A DNA stretch of 38,019 nucleotides. It comes from SAR202 cluster bacterium. GTDB taxonomy: Bacteria > Chloroflexota > Dehalococcoidia > Lucifugimonadales > UBA826. A program made the translations under genes and the position numbers. Shown here in pieces: positions 8,392-17,071 of the stretch. Within the stretch, counting starts at the first letter, position 1. Each line of letters opens with the position of its first letter. The notes beneath the pieces are model-generated. The model worked only from the letters and a program-made list of their open reading frames with translations, was not told where the DNA came from and made no database searches. The stretch is from assembly GCA_009392675.1 (NCBI GenBank), contig VFFY01000114.1, positions 1 through 38,019 on the forward strand, given 5' to 3'.

Positions 8392-9390
8392 CTAATCTGG
8401 GTCAGAGAGAAAGGACATCATACCCCTAAGCTCTTTGCCCACTTTTTCTATCTGATGACCCGCATTTTCCTCCCGCAACCTATTGAATGTTGGCCTGCCC
8501 TCATCATTTTCTGTGATCCATTCTTTCGCAAATGTACCATCTTGGATTTGGTCCAGTATTTTTCGCATATTTTTTTTCACATTTTCATCTACTACCACAG
8601 GGCCTCTAGTGTAATCTCCATATTCAGCCGTATCACTCACAGAATATCTCATGTATTCCATACCGCCTTGATAGAACAAATCCACTATGAGTTTCAATTC
8701 GTGCATACATTCAAAATAAGCGGATTCTGGTTGATATCCCGCCTCTATCAAAGTCTCAAACGCAGCCTTTACCAAGGCCGCAACTCCGCCACACAAAACA
8801 GCTTGCTCCCCAAAAAGATCTGTCTCTGTCTCTTCTTTAAAAGTAGTATCCAACACCCCAGCCCTAGTACAGCCTACGCCTCTTGCATAAGCCAAACCCA
8901 ATGCATGAGCACCACCAGTTGAATCTTGGTGAATCGCAAGTAGCCCAGGCACCCCAGAGTCTTTTGTATAAACTTCCCTCATCCTATGCCCAGGTGCTTT
9001 AGGTGCAACCATGGATACGTCGACATTATCGGGTGGATTTATCGCGTCGTAATGTATATTAAAACCATGAGCAAACATTAAAGTCTTGCCCGGCAGCAGG
9101 TGCGGTAATATGGATTCCTTGTAAACCGAAGCCTGGAGATGATCAGGAATCAGTACCATAATAATGTCTGACTGGGCAGCAGCCTCTGCAACTGTAGCCA
9201 CCTTTAGGCCTTCCGATTCTGCCTTGGGCCAGCTATTACTACCTTCGTACAGTCCTACACATACATCTACCCCAGAATCCTTCAGGTTTAACGCATGGGC
9301 ATGACCCTGACTACCGTACCCAATAATACCCACAGTTTTGCCATCTAACAGACTCATGTCTGCATCTGATTCGTAATACATTTTCGCCAT
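8392..9390 (-). CDS. ilvC: Ketol-acid reductoisomerase (class I)
   Basis: Isomerises and reduces acetolactate or acetohydroxybutyrate to the dihydroxy acids of valine/leucine and isoleucine synthesis, using Mg2+ and NAD(P)H. The 332 residues fit the short class I enzyme. The Rossmann motif GYGSQGHAHALNLKDSG is near residue 24, followed by the cofactor loop GLYEGSNSW. Mg ligands are in TDLFGEQ and ECMHELKLIVDLFYQGG, and the C-terminal MRYSVSDTAEYGDYTRG is canonical. The loop has Tyr where many NADPH enzymes have Arg, so cofactor preference may be shifted; that is inference. ATG 9390 follows AGGAGAAATTAT. It sits 29 bases after ilvN. Confidence 0.97.
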   Translation of the reverse strand: MAKMYYESDADMSLLDGKTVGIIGYGSQGHAHALNLKDSGVDVCVGLYEGSNSWPKAESEGLKVATVAEAAAQSDIIMVLIPDHLQASVYKESILPHLLPGKTLMFAHGFNIHYDAINPPDNVDVSMVAPKAPGHRMREVYTKDSGVPGLLAIHQDSTGGAHALGLAYARGVGCTRAGVLDTTFKEETETDLFGEQAVLCGGVAALVKAAFETLIEAGYQPESAYFECMHELKLIVDLFYQGGMEYMRYSVSDTAEYGDYTRGPVVVDENVKKNMRKILDQIQDGTFAKEWITENDEGRPTFNRLREENAGHQIEKVGKELRGMMSFLSDPD

Positions 9391-9419
9391 ATAATTTCTC
9401 CTAGTAAAATATTCTCTGT

Positions 9420-9962
9420 TTAAGATGCATTCTCTAAAATTCTTGGGCTGTTCGCAGACTTATCTTGCTCAAAGGACGCCCCTCTACTCATGGCCACTGT
9501 GCCAGTTCTCATCACCTCAAAAACCCCAAAAGTATCCAGTAAATCTACAAGAGAATTAACTTTATCTTCATTACCCGTTACTTCAACGATCAAGGTATCC
9601 TGGGAGACGTCTACTATCTTAGCCCTAAATATATCGACAATCTGCATTATTTCACTACGAGTCGCAACATCGCATTTAACCCTTATCAAGGCTAACTCTC
9701 TCGACACCGCGTTTTCTTCAGATATATCGGCTACTTTAATGACTTCCACTAATTTGTGTAAGTTTTTAACAACCATTTCCACTGTCTTAGCATCCCCATC
9801 AACAACGAACGTCATTCTTGATAAGCCTGCGGATTCACTCTTCCCGACAGCCAAACTTGATATATTGTAACCACGTCTCCTGAACATACTAGATATGCGG
9901 TTTAGGACACCGGCACGATCCTCAACCAATGCCGTTATTGTGTGTTTTTCTGACGATTTCAA
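9420..9962 (-). CDS. ilvN: Acetolactate synthase small (regulatory) subunit
   Basis: Regulatory subunit of acetohydroxyacid synthase; in this family it activates IlvB and confers valine feedback inhibition. The 180 residues contain an N-terminal ACT domain (about 7-80, HTITALVEDRAGVLNRISSM) and the conserved C-terminal half (RELALIRVKC...GTVAMSRG) of the longer IlvN/IlvH type. Its ATG overlaps the ilvB stop by four bases (ATGA), which implies translational coupling. It is also called ilvH in some genomes. Confidence 0.96.
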   Translation of the reverse strand: MKSSEKHTITALVEDRAGVLNRISSMFRRRGYNISSLAVGKSESAGLSRMTFVVDGDAKTVEMVVKNLHKLVEVIKVADISEENAVSRELALIRVKCDVATRSEIMQIVDIFRAKIVDVSQDTLIVEVTGNEDKVNSLVDLLDTFGVFEVMRTGTVAMSRGASFEQDKSANSPRILENAS

Positions 9963-11653
9963 GTTGTCACCTTCTCCGGTACCGGCTCCTCTATCATGTC
10001 GTAAACAGTCATGCCTGATGGGATCATGGGGTATACGTTTTCCTCCTGTTCCACTATGAAATCAACCACCACAGGGCCGTCGTGATCCATCGCCTCAGCA
10101 ATTGCCGTTTTCACCTGTGTTTTATCCGTAACCCTGATGCCTTTTATACCATATGCCTCGGCCAAACGAACGAAATCAGGATTACCCGTGTAGGCGGTCG
10201 ACACATATGAACTATCGAAAAATATTTCTTGCCACTGCCTAACCATACCCAAAAACCCATTGTTCAATATTGCAAATTTAACTGGCAGCTTGTTTTCGGC
10301 GATGGTTGCTAATTCGCAAAGTGTCATTTGGAAACCGCCATCACCGGCAATAGACCAAACGGTAGAATCAGGGTCAGCAACCTGTGCTCCCATAGCAGCA
10401 GGTACTTCATACCCCATCGTTCCTGAACCACCAGAAGTAAGAAATGTACAAGGTTTTTTGAATCGGTAATGTTGTGCAGCCCACATCTGATGTTGGCCAA
10501 CACCTGTCACTATAGTAGCCCCCCCTTTTGTTTCGTCAGAAATGTCTTTTACTACCTGTCGGGCCAATAATTTAGAAGTCTCAGGTATGTTCAAGGATGG
10601 ATGATCTTTCTTCAAAACATCTATTCTTTTCAACCATGAAGGATGGGTCGCAGCTACAACATGAGTATTCATTCGGCTTAGAACTTCTTTAACATCTCCC
10701 ACTATCGGCACATCTACTGCAATATTTTTTCCTATTTCCGAAGGATCAACATCTATATGTATCTTTTTTGAATTCAAGGCAAACTTCGATGGATTTCCAG
10801 TTATTCGGTCATCAAAGCGCATACCCAGTGCAATAACGAGGTCCGCTTCCTCAATTGTGAAACTAGAATATGCCATTCCGTGCATGCCGGGCCATCCAGT
10901 CCATAAGACGTGGTCTTCTGGAAAACAGCTAATACCGAGCAAGGTGGTAATGACAGGTATCTGAGCCTTCTCCGCCAATTCTTTTAACTCATCATATGCC
11001 TTTGATATTATGACTCCGTGACCTGCAATAATAACGGGTTTTTCTGATTCATTAATCAAATTGGCAGCCTTTCGTATTTGACCGGAATGCCCGGAGAAAT
11101 TGGGGCTATATCCAGGTAAATTCAACTCTCCTGGTTCTTCGTATTCAACTTCCTGTACAAAAACGTCCCTAGGTATATCTACTAATACCGGGCCAGGTCT
11201 GCCTGTATTTGCTATATGAAATGCTTCTTTGATTGAAGAGGCTATATCTGAGGCATCCATCACCAAAAAATTGTGTTTTGTCACAGGTAAGGTTATCCCC
11301 GTGATATCAGTTTCCTGAAAAGCATCTGACCCTATAGTCCAGCTATTAACTTGTCCAGTTACAATGACAAGTGGGACAGAATCCATTTGAGCCGTAGCTA
11401 TTCCTGTCACAAGGTTTGTAGCCCCTGGACCTGATGTTGCAAAAGCCACGCCAGGTTTACCGGTGACCCTGGCGTATCCGTCAGCTGCTAAAGAAGCACC
11501 TTGTTCATGCCGTGTCAAAATATGACGAAGCCCCGGGTATTCTGGTAACGCCTGGTATAAAGGCAAAATGGCCCCACCTGGTATTCCGAAAACAACGTTA
11601 CACCCTTCCCTGAGCAAACTTTCACAGACAATCTGTGACCCTTTCTTTATCAT
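9959..11653 (-). CDS. ilvB: Acetolactate synthase large (catalytic) subunit
   Basis: ThDP- and FAD-dependent enzyme that condenses two pyruvates, or pyruvate with 2-oxobutyrate, to open the branched-chain pathway. The 564-residue protein shows VFGIPGGAILPLYQAL, the catalytic glutamate in RHEQGASLAADGYAR near residue 50, and the ThDP/Mg motif from GDGGFQMTLCELATIAENK to NNGFLG in the C-terminal third. Start ATG 11653 follows AAGGAAGTGG. It is the first gene of the operon and lies 73 bases after the T-box terminator, so its transcription should depend on uncharged tRNA. The full anabolic context argues against a catabolic AlsS or another ThDP enzyme. Confidence 0.97.
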   Translation of the reverse strand: MIKKGSQIVCESLLREGCNVVFGIPGGAILPLYQALPEYPGLRHILTRHEQGASLAADGYARVTGKPGVAFATSGPGATNLVTGIATAQMDSVPLVIVTGQVNSWTIGSDAFQETDITGITLPVTKHNFLVMDASDIASSIKEAFHIANTGRPGPVLVDIPRDVFVQEVEYEEPGELNLPGYSPNFSGHSGQIRKAANLINESEKPVIIAGHGVIISKAYDELKELAEKAQIPVITTLLGISCFPEDHVLWTGWPGMHGMAYSSFTIEEADLVIALGMRFDDRITGNPSKFALNSKKIHIDVDPSEIGKNIAVDVPIVGDVKEVLSRMNTHVVAATHPSWLKRIDVLKKDHPSLNIPETSKLLARQVVKDISDETKGGATIVTGVGQHQMWAAQHYRFKKPCTFLTSGGSGTMGYEVPAAMGAQVADPDSTVWSIAGDGGFQMTLCELATIAENKLPVKFAILNNGFLGMVRQWQEIFFDSSYVSTAYTGNPDFVRLAEAYGIKGIRVTDKTQVKTAIAEAMDHDGPVVVDFIVEQEENVYPMIPSGMTVYDMIEEPVPEKVTT

Positions 11654-11725
11654 TCCACTTCCTTAATTAATCTACATATAAATAAATAATAAATTCTTAT
11701 TTCGATTAAAAGGGCTGGGGTCTAG

Positions 11726-11762
11726 AAAAAAATAAATCCCGCCCTTAAACTGGGACGGGATA
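11726..11762 (-). terminator. T-box-regulated intrinsic terminator
   Basis: On the minus strand TCCCGTCCC pairs with GGGCGGGA around a short AGTTTAA loop, followed by TTTATTTTTTT. It lies directly after the T-box core, with which the antiterminator would compete. It ends 73 bases before the ilvB ATG. Confidence 0.92.
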
Positions 11763-12042
11763 ACAAAAACCACTCCCGTGGTACCACCCAAATTGCCCTG
11801 TAAAACACTTCAACAGGACCACTCGTTGAGCTATAACGTAGCTACCGCCTGTCCCTACTTTATGTTAGGAGGCCACAATATAGCATGCGAAAATGTTGGG
11901 TTTTCCCATCATTAATCGCATTACTGACTCCTAATTTTCAAGAAAGGCGCTCAGGGGCGAGTTCGCAGTCGTTGTGTATCAGACTTACAGCAGAAGTGTC
12001 CGATTCTCTTTCACACAACCCCTCTGTTACTACTCCCCGTCA
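11726..12042 (-). promoter_or_regulatory. T-box riboswitch (predicted tRNA-Leu responsive) upstream of ilvB
   Basis: Read on the minus strand, Stem I opens near 12042. GGGG (12038-12035) pairs with CCCC (about 11957-11954). The internal loop carries AGUA (12034-12031) opposite GAA, and GAA is followed by CUC (11961-11959), a leucine codon at the specifier position. Above it, GTTGTGT pairs with ACACAAC, an AGAGA bulge follows, then ATCGGAC pairs with GTCTGAT. Stem III (CCTGT...ACAGG, about 11817-11797) precedes the T-box core TGGGTGGTACCACG (11790-11777). Its UGGU bulge would pair with the ACCA 3' end of uncharged tRNA. The terminator follows. This is the known Gram-positive ilv-leu arrangement; the specifier assignment is my reading of the fold. 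Confidence 0.93.
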
Positions 12043-12076
12043 CAGCAAATCTATTTACCTTTTTCCAAGACGTTGC

Positions 12077-12106
12077 ATTCTAACACTCCATGCCTATAGG
12101 GGTCAA
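12077..12106 (-). promoter_or_regulatory. Predicted sigma-70-type promoter of the ilv-leu operon
   Basis: Minus strand: TTGACC (12106-12101), an 18-base spacer and TAGAAT (12082-12077). Transcription would start near 12070, about 30 bases before T-box Stem I, which is where a leader promoter should be. Confidence 0.7.
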
Positions 12107-12184
12107 ACTAAAAACTTACATTTTAAGTACCCAGATACCTTCCTTTCAAAGGAGAAGACATAACTTAACCCATTGAAAATTTTG

Positions 12185-12213
12185 TTGTCCCGTAAGGTGT
12201 CCTATGCTATCTT
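12185..12213 (+). promoter_or_regulatory. Predicted promoter of the sdh operon
   Basis: TTGTCC (12185-12190), a 17-base spacer and TATCTT (12208-12213). The expected start near 12220 gives a leader of about 40 bases before the ATG at 12260. It is divergent from the ilvB promoter, with about 80 bases between them. Confidence 0.65.
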
Positions 12214-12259
12214 TTCTTTTTAAGTCTTCATTAGCAATGTGGGGGTTAATTCAGGTAAT

Positions 12260-13936
12260 ATGCTTGACCACGATATTTTGATAATCGGTGCGGGCCTAGC
12301 TGGTATGAGAGCTGCTTTGTCGGCTAAAGAACTTGGGGCCGACGTTGCAGTAGTATCCAAAGTGCATCCAGTGAGAAGCCATTCTAATGCTGCACAAGGT
12401 GGAATAAATGCCGCCCTGACGGATAGGGGAGATGATTGGCGAGATCATGCTTACGACACCATAAAGGGAAGCGATTTTTTAGGGGATCAAGACGCGATTG
12501 CGCTGATGTGTCAAGAGGCAGGTAGTGAGGTCATCGCTATGGAGCACATGGGCGCCATATTCAATAGGGATGAAGATGGAAGGCTTGGTACTAGAGCCTT
12601 CGGTGGGCAGCGAGAAGCAAGAACCTTCTTTGTAGCAGATTTCACTGGCCAAGCTCTTTTACACGTTTTGTATGAGCAGATTTTGAAGGCAGGCGCCTTG
12701 GTATATGAGGAGTGGTTTGTACTGTCTTTAATTGTGAGGGACGGCAAATGCGGTGGGGCGGTAATGATGGATATTCGTAGTGGAAGAATCGAGGTTGTCC
12801 GTGCTAAAGCAGTGATCCTTGCAGCCGGCGGCTTGGGTAGGGTATTTGAACCGAGTACGAATGCATTGATATGTACTGGTGACGGAATGAGCCTGGGATA
12901 CAGGGTCGGGGCTTCATTGATGGATATGGAAATGGTGCAATATCATCCGACAACACTAAAAGGTAGTGGGGTTTTGATAAGTGAGGCTGCTCGTGGTGAA
13001 GGTGCATATCTGCTGAATTCTGATAATGACAGGTTCATGCTCAAGTATGCACCAGAATTTAAAGAATTGGCATCCCGTGATGTGGTCTCAAGATGTGAAC
13101 AGACCGAAATCAACGAAGGTCGGGGACTAGATGGGTGTGTGCTGCTTGACGTGAGGCATCTCGGGGAAAAATACATAAGTGAGCGATTATCTCAGATACG
13201 TGAATTAGCAATGGATTTCGCCAACGTAGACATGGTCAAGGAGCCGGTGCCTATAATGCCCGGAATGCATTACCAAATGGGAGGGGTGGCGGCGAACGTT
13301 GACGGTGAAACTGGTGTACCTGGTTTGTACGCAGCTGGCGAGGTGGCATGTGTTAGTGTACATGGAGGTAATAGGCTCGGAGCCAATTCGCTCCTAGATA
13401 CCCTTGTTTTTGGCAGGAGGTCAGGAGTACACGCAGCTGAAATGGTCAAATCCACACAGCATTTGAGTGTAGATGACTCGGCGGCCGACGATGACAAGAA
13501 CAACATCCAAAAATTATTGGCAAACGATAAAAATGAGTCATTTGGACAAATTCGTTTAGATATGGGAACCGCAATGAAAGAGCACTTCGGGGTGTTCCGA
13601 GATGAAAACGGTATGCGGGAAGGCATAGAAAAGATTGAATCAGTGAAAAAAAGAGCTGAGGATGTGTATGTAGCCGATAAGGGCAGTACCTTTAACACCA
13701 ATCTTCTTTTCACCTTGGAATTAGGTTTCATGCTGGAATGTGCGGAATCAATAGCTGTGAGTGCAGCAACTCGAACAGAGAGCAGAGGAGCTCATACACG
13801 AACTGACCTGCCAGATAGGGATGATGCAAACTGGTTGAAGCACATATTGGTCTCCCAAGATGAGGACGGAGGACAGGAACTATCCTACAAAGATGTTGTC
13901 ATCACCGATTGGGAGCCAGTAGTAAGGCAATACTAA
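12260..13936 (+). CDS. sdhA: Succinate dehydrogenase / fumarate reductase flavoprotein subunit
   Basis: Oxidises succinate to fumarate, or the reverse, at a covalently bound FAD. The N-terminal FAD fold (DILIIGAGLAGMRAAL) begins a few residues in. The His for covalent flavin attachment lies in RSHSNAAQGGINAAL. Active-site motifs are QYHPTTL, SEAARGEGAYL and HGGNRLGANSLLD. The frame is open from GTG 12239, but ATG 12260 (with AGG close upstream) gives the usual family start, so I use that; the protein is then 558 residues. It is followed 21 bases later by sdhB, then the HdrB-like subunit. L-aspartate oxidase is excluded by the sdhB partner. Direction of catalysis cannot be read from sequence, but the adjacent aerobic oxidase module suggests succinate oxidation. 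Confidence 0.95.
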   Translation: MLDHDILIIGAGLAGMRAALSAKELGADVAVVSKVHPVRSHSNAAQGGINAALTDRGDDWRDHAYDTIKGSDFLGDQDAIALMCQEAGSEVIAMEHMGAIFNRDEDGRLGTRAFGGQREARTFFVADFTGQALLHVLYEQILKAGALVYEEWFVLSLIVRDGKCGGAVMMDIRSGRIEVVRAKAVILAAGGLGRVFEPSTNALICTGDGMSLGYRVGASLMDMEMVQYHPTTLKGSGVLISEAARGEGAYLLNSDNDRFMLKYAPEFKELASRDVVSRCEQTEINEGRGLDGCVLLDVRHLGEKYISERLSQIRELAMDFANVDMVKEPVPIMPGMHYQMGGVAANVDGETGVPGLYAAGEVACVSVHGGNRLGANSLLDTLVFGRRSGVHAAEMVKSTQHLSVDDSAADDDKNNIQKLLANDKNESFGQIRLDMGTAMKEHFGVFRDENGMREGIEKIESVKKRAEDVYVADKGSTFNTNLLFTLELGFMLECAESIAVSAATRTESRGAHTRTDLPDRDDANWLKHILVSQDEDGGQELSYKDVVITDWEPVVRQY

Positions 13937-13957
13937 TAACCAAAAGGATATTAATTA

Positions 13958-14914
13958 ATGGAAGTCAAATTTAACGTTAGGCGATATGATCCTGAATCGA
14001 CTGATGCAGTGAGCCATTTTCAAGAGTACCAGATGGATATGGATGACTCATCCACAGTTCTTGATGGTTTAATCCGTATAAGGGAAGAAGTTGACGGAAC
14101 ATTAAGTTTAAGATGTTCATGCAGGAGTGCAATATGTGGATCCTGCGCGGTGAGGGTTAATGGTGAAGCTGGCCTTGCTTGCAACACAAAAATCATAGAC
14201 GTGTTATCTGAGGATGGGAACACCATAACCGTGGAACCTGCTGGTAACCTGCCAGTAATAAAAGACCTGGTTGTAGATTTTCAGCCGTTTTGGGAAAAGA
14301 TCAGAGCAGTGGAACCATGGCTACAACCAGAAGGAGAAGTGCCCGAAACAGAGTATTTGGCCCCAGATGAGGATATGCTTCATCTGGCAGGAGTTGTATC
14401 TTGCATACTTTGCGGAGCCTGTGTCTCAGACTGCACCGTCATGGAGGTCGATTCCAACTTTCTGGGCCCAGCAGCACTCGCAAAATCTTACAGGTTTGTT
14501 GGGGATCCGAGAGATGGTTCAGCCCAACAACGATTCAAGACTCTTAATGAGTACGGAGGAGTATGGGATTGTACAAGATGTATGAAGTGCGTTGAAGTTT
14601 GTCCAAAGGGGGTAGCCCCAATGGATAGAATAATGGTATTGCGTGAACAGGTGATGGAAGCAGGATACACAAATACCAACGGAGCTAGGCATGCCAACGA
14701 GTTCATTAACTCTGTTAAACACAGTGGATGGCTTGATGAAAAAAAACTGGTGATAAAAAGTTTCGGTATATTTAATATTAAGGCAATGATAGGGCTAATC
14801 CCATTAGCGATTAGATCTCAACGTGCTGGTAAGGTTCCACCCATATTCCATAAAAATATACCGGGAGTAGAAAACGTTAGAAGAATTTTTGAAAAGGTTG
14901 AGACTAAGAAATGA
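13958..14914 (+). CDS. sdhB: Succinate dehydrogenase iron-sulfur subunit, extended, three-cluster
   Basis: Electron-transfer subunit between SdhA and the quinone-reactive part. The 318 residues exceed the usual 230-260 because of a C-terminal extension. [2Fe-2S] ligands are Cys55, 60, 63 and 75 (CRSAICGSC...C). The second cluster is Cys149-x2-Cys152-x2-Cys155-x3-Cys159. In the third, CTRCMKCVEVCPKG (Cys205, 208, 211, 215), a cysteine stands at 208 where classical SdhB has a non-cysteine residue (Ile209 in E. coli). The site should therefore hold [4Fe-4S] instead of [3Fe-4S], as known for type E SQRs. SD AAAGGAT precedes ATG 13958. The stop overlaps the next gene by four bases (ATGA). Confidence 0.95.
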   Translation: MEVKFNVRRYDPESTDAVSHFQEYQMDMDDSSTVLDGLIRIREEVDGTLSLRCSCRSAICGSCAVRVNGEAGLACNTKIIDVLSEDGNTITVEPAGNLPVIKDLVVDFQPFWEKIRAVEPWLQPEGEVPETEYLAPDEDMLHLAGVVSCILCGACVSDCTVMEVDSNFLGPAALAKSYRFVGDPRDGSAQQRFKTLNEYGGVWDCTRCMKCVEVCPKGVAPMDRIMVLREQVMEAGYTNTNGARHANEFINSVKHSGWLDEKKLVIKSFGIFNIKAMIGLIPLAIRSQRAGKVPPIFHKNIPGVENVRRIFEKVETKK

Positions 14915-15801
14915 AATATGCTTTTTATCCCGGATGTGTATCAAGAGGCGCATGCCCAGAATTATATTCCGCCACTATCGAGGTATGTAGAATACTAGAG
15001 ATTGAACTAGATGAGGAGGCCCTAAAGGGTGCTTCCTGCACTGGTGCCGGCGTTTTACAGGAAAAAAACCTTAGGCTTGGCGACACCCTTAATGCTCGAA
15101 CTTTTGCTATGGCAGAAAAATCTGGGAATCCTTTGATGACTATATGCAGCACATGCCAGGGAGTCATGTCTCAAGCTAACGAACGACTTCTAGCAGACCC
15201 TGAATATTTAGCATCAATTAATGAGGACTTGCAAGAAGAAGGCCTTGAATACAAAGGAACAGCGGACCCTAAGCATTTATTGTGGATAATTGCCGAAGAC
15301 TTAGGAATAGATTTCCTTGAATCCAAATTGGTAAACAAACTTGAAGGGCTGAAATTAGCCCCGTTTTACGGTTGCTATATCGTTAGACCTACTAAAGCAT
15401 TAGGGTTCGCTGAAAACCCTGGTCGCAAACAAGCATTGGAAATGGTTATAGAAAGTGTGGGGGCTGAAGTAGTAGATTTTCCAGGCAAAACTTTGTGTTG
15501 TGGTTTCCCCATTTTAACTATAAACCCAGAAAATTCGGTCAACATGGTTGCAAACCACACCATAGATGCCAAAGATCGGGGGGCCGATGCAATGGTTACC
15601 CCATGCCCTCTATGTCACCTCAATTTGGATGGGTACCAGCCAAATGCAGCATCCGCAAGAAAACGTGAAATAGATTTGCCTATAATCCACCTGCCCCAAT
15701 TATTAGGTTTGGCATTGGGCATCTCCCCGGAAAAAATGCGCTTGAATAAGCACATTGTGTCTACAAAGAAACTTTTGAGCGAACTTGTAATATCCCCCTA
15801 A
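14911..15801 (+). CDS. sdhE: HdrB-like CCG-domain subunit of type E succinate:quinone oxidoreductase
   Basis: Takes the place of the usual cytochrome b membrane anchor and resembles heterodisulfide reductase subunit B. The 296 residues contain two cysteine-rich CCG repeats. Repeat 1 is YPGC (Cys9), Cys43 in SCTGAG, and CSTC (Cys79, Cys82). Repeat 2 is YGC (Cys155), CCG (Cys196-Cys197) and CPLC (Cys232, Cys235). Repeat 1 has CT in place of the CC pair, so only repeat 2 is canonical for the non-cubane [4Fe-4S] site. There is no long hydrophobic anchor, so membrane contact is presumably peripheral. ATG overlaps the sdhB stop (ATGA). No SdhF-type gene follows; the next gene is convergent. The name sdhE here means the type E SQR subunit, not the flavinylation factor. 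Confidence 0.88.
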   Translation: MKYAFYPGCVSRGACPELYSATIEVCRILEIELDEEALKGASCTGAGVLQEKNLRLGDTLNARTFAMAEKSGNPLMTICSTCQGVMSQANERLLADPEYLASINEDLQEEGLEYKGTADPKHLLWIIAEDLGIDFLESKLVNKLEGLKLAPFYGCYIVRPTKALGFAENPGRKQALEMVIESVGAEVVDFPGKTLCCGFPILTINPENSVNMVANHTIDAKDRGADAMVTPCPLCHLNLDGYQPNAASARKREIDLPIIHLPQLLGLALGISPEKMRLNKHIVSTKKLLSELVISP

Positions 15802-15803
15802 AT

Positions 15804-17024
15804 TCACTCCAGCTTGGTACAGACCAATATTAGGAATCCTATAAGTGAGCATATACTTAACCACGTAATTGAGGCCACTTGTCCCAATCCTAAAGTTGAT
15901 GATATGTAACCCCATGCAAAAGGTCCTGTAATAGCCGCGAGCCTACCGACCATGTTATATACTGCGAAATATTCCGAGACCCTATCGGAAGCAGACATAG
16001 AAAGTACGAATGGTCTCTCTGACACATATAAACCCGCCATGAATACACCACTCATCACCCCTACAGCCCACCATAGCTCCCCTGGAAGATCAAAGACTGG
16101 CAAAAGGGCAGCCAATCCCAGTATCAGAAACCAAGCCATAACATTAATTTTCAAATTAAAAAAAGAGCCGTACCTGTCAACCAAATATCCCCAAAAGGCA
16201 CCACTCGGGATGCCAAATATAATACCCACGGCTAATATTAATTGAACTTCTCTCTCTGACAAATCGACGGTTTCAACCCCATACAAAACAGCAAATACTG
16301 AACCGGCATATATACTGGAAAAATACCAAAACCGAGCAAAGAGAAACATTGCCCAAGGTTTTTTCTTCCTGGCCTGCCATAGAGACAAAAAAGCCTGCTT
16401 TAAGGTCGTTAACAAAACTGATCGGAACTCAGTAATTTTTGTATTTCCTATAAAATAGTTCCCTGATAAAAACAGTGGCAGGACCAAAATAAACATCAAC
16501 AGGGCCATTAATTTGAATAAAAAAACAGGCCCTTCAGAATCATAAAACAACAAACCACAAACGACGGCGAATATAGCACCTATATAACCAATCCCAACCC
16601 CCAACCCTCCAATATATCCAACATTTGATTCAGTAGTTATGTCTGCCAACAACGCGTTATAAAAAATATTGGCTAAATGAATCAAAATGACGGCAGCACA
16701 AAAAAGAACTATTGAAGCCTCATAGTTGAATACACCTATTAACGCTGTCGCAAAAATCGCGACCAAAGTAGTGAAAAGTAAAAATGGCATTTTACGTTTA
16801 GTAACATCAGAAATTGTGCCGGCAACTGGGGAAAGGATAAACACAACGACCATCGATATAGAAAGTGAAAACCCAAATGTACCATCATTCCCTGCCATAT
16901 CTCTGGTCAACCATAGTGGGAAAATCAACCCAACGATACCAGCCGAAAACAACGTGTTCCCCATGTCATAAATGACCCATGATGCGATGCTTAGTTTGGA
17001 TCGAGAGAGCTCACTTTTTGGCAT
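15804..17024 (-). CDS. MFS transporter, UMF1/Atg22-like
   Basis: A polytopic inner-membrane protein of 406 residues with about twelve hydrophobic segments in two halves. The N-terminal SWVIYDMGNTLFSAGIVGLIFPLW and DVTKRKMPFLL resemble the UMF1 (Atg22-like) branch of the major facilitator superfamily, some members of which are linked to amino acid efflux. The substrate cannot be read from sequence. It converges with the sdh operon (2 bases between stops) and shares its strand with the downstream-reading tRNA-Pro gene. No strong SD is seen before ATG 17024. Confidence 0.8.
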   Translation of the reverse strand: MPKSELSRSKLSIASWVIYDMGNTLFSAGIVGLIFPLWLTRDMAGNDGTFGFSLSISMVVVFILSPVAGTISDVTKRKMPFLLFTTLVAIFATALIGVFNYEASIVLFCAAVILIHLANIFYNALLADITTESNVGYIGGLGVGIGYIGAIFAVVCGLLFYDSEGPVFLFKLMALLMFILVLPLFLSGNYFIGNTKITEFRSVLLTTLKQAFLSLWQARKKKPWAMFLFARFWYFSSIYAGSVFAVLYGVETVDLSEREVQLILAVGIIFGIPSGAFWGYLVDRYGSFFNLKINVMAWFLILGLAALLPVFDLPGELWWAVGVMSGVFMAGLYVSERPFVLSMSASDRVSEYFAVYNMVGRLAAITGPFAWGYISSTLGLGQVASITWLSICSLIGFLILVCTKLE

Positions 17025-17071
17025 TATAGGAATTACTCATATGTTCCAGATTTATAGAATTTCTAATGAAT

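Noticed and set aside
8305..8922. A 205-codon plus-strand ORF opposite ilvC
   Set aside because: It lies antisense to a clearly conserved ilvC, has a low-complexity aromatic/Cys-rich composition, no SD and no recognisable family. It is a shadow of ilvC codon use.
11885..12163. A 92-codon plus-strand ORF in the gap between ilvB and sdhA
   Set aside because: It runs antisense through the T-box Stem I and the ilv promoter, and its sequence is explained by that RNA. No SD or family.
13270..13731. A 153-codon minus-strand ORF inside sdhA
   Set aside because: Antisense to conserved flavoprotein motifs, Ser/Pro-rich shadow sequence, no SD and no family.
14911..15801. Reading the CCG protein as glycolate oxidase GlcF or a lactate-utilisation LutA protein
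   Set aside because: Those have separate ferredoxin domains or different partners. Here the gene overlaps sdhB by four bases and SdhB carries the type E cluster change, so SQR membership is the better reading.
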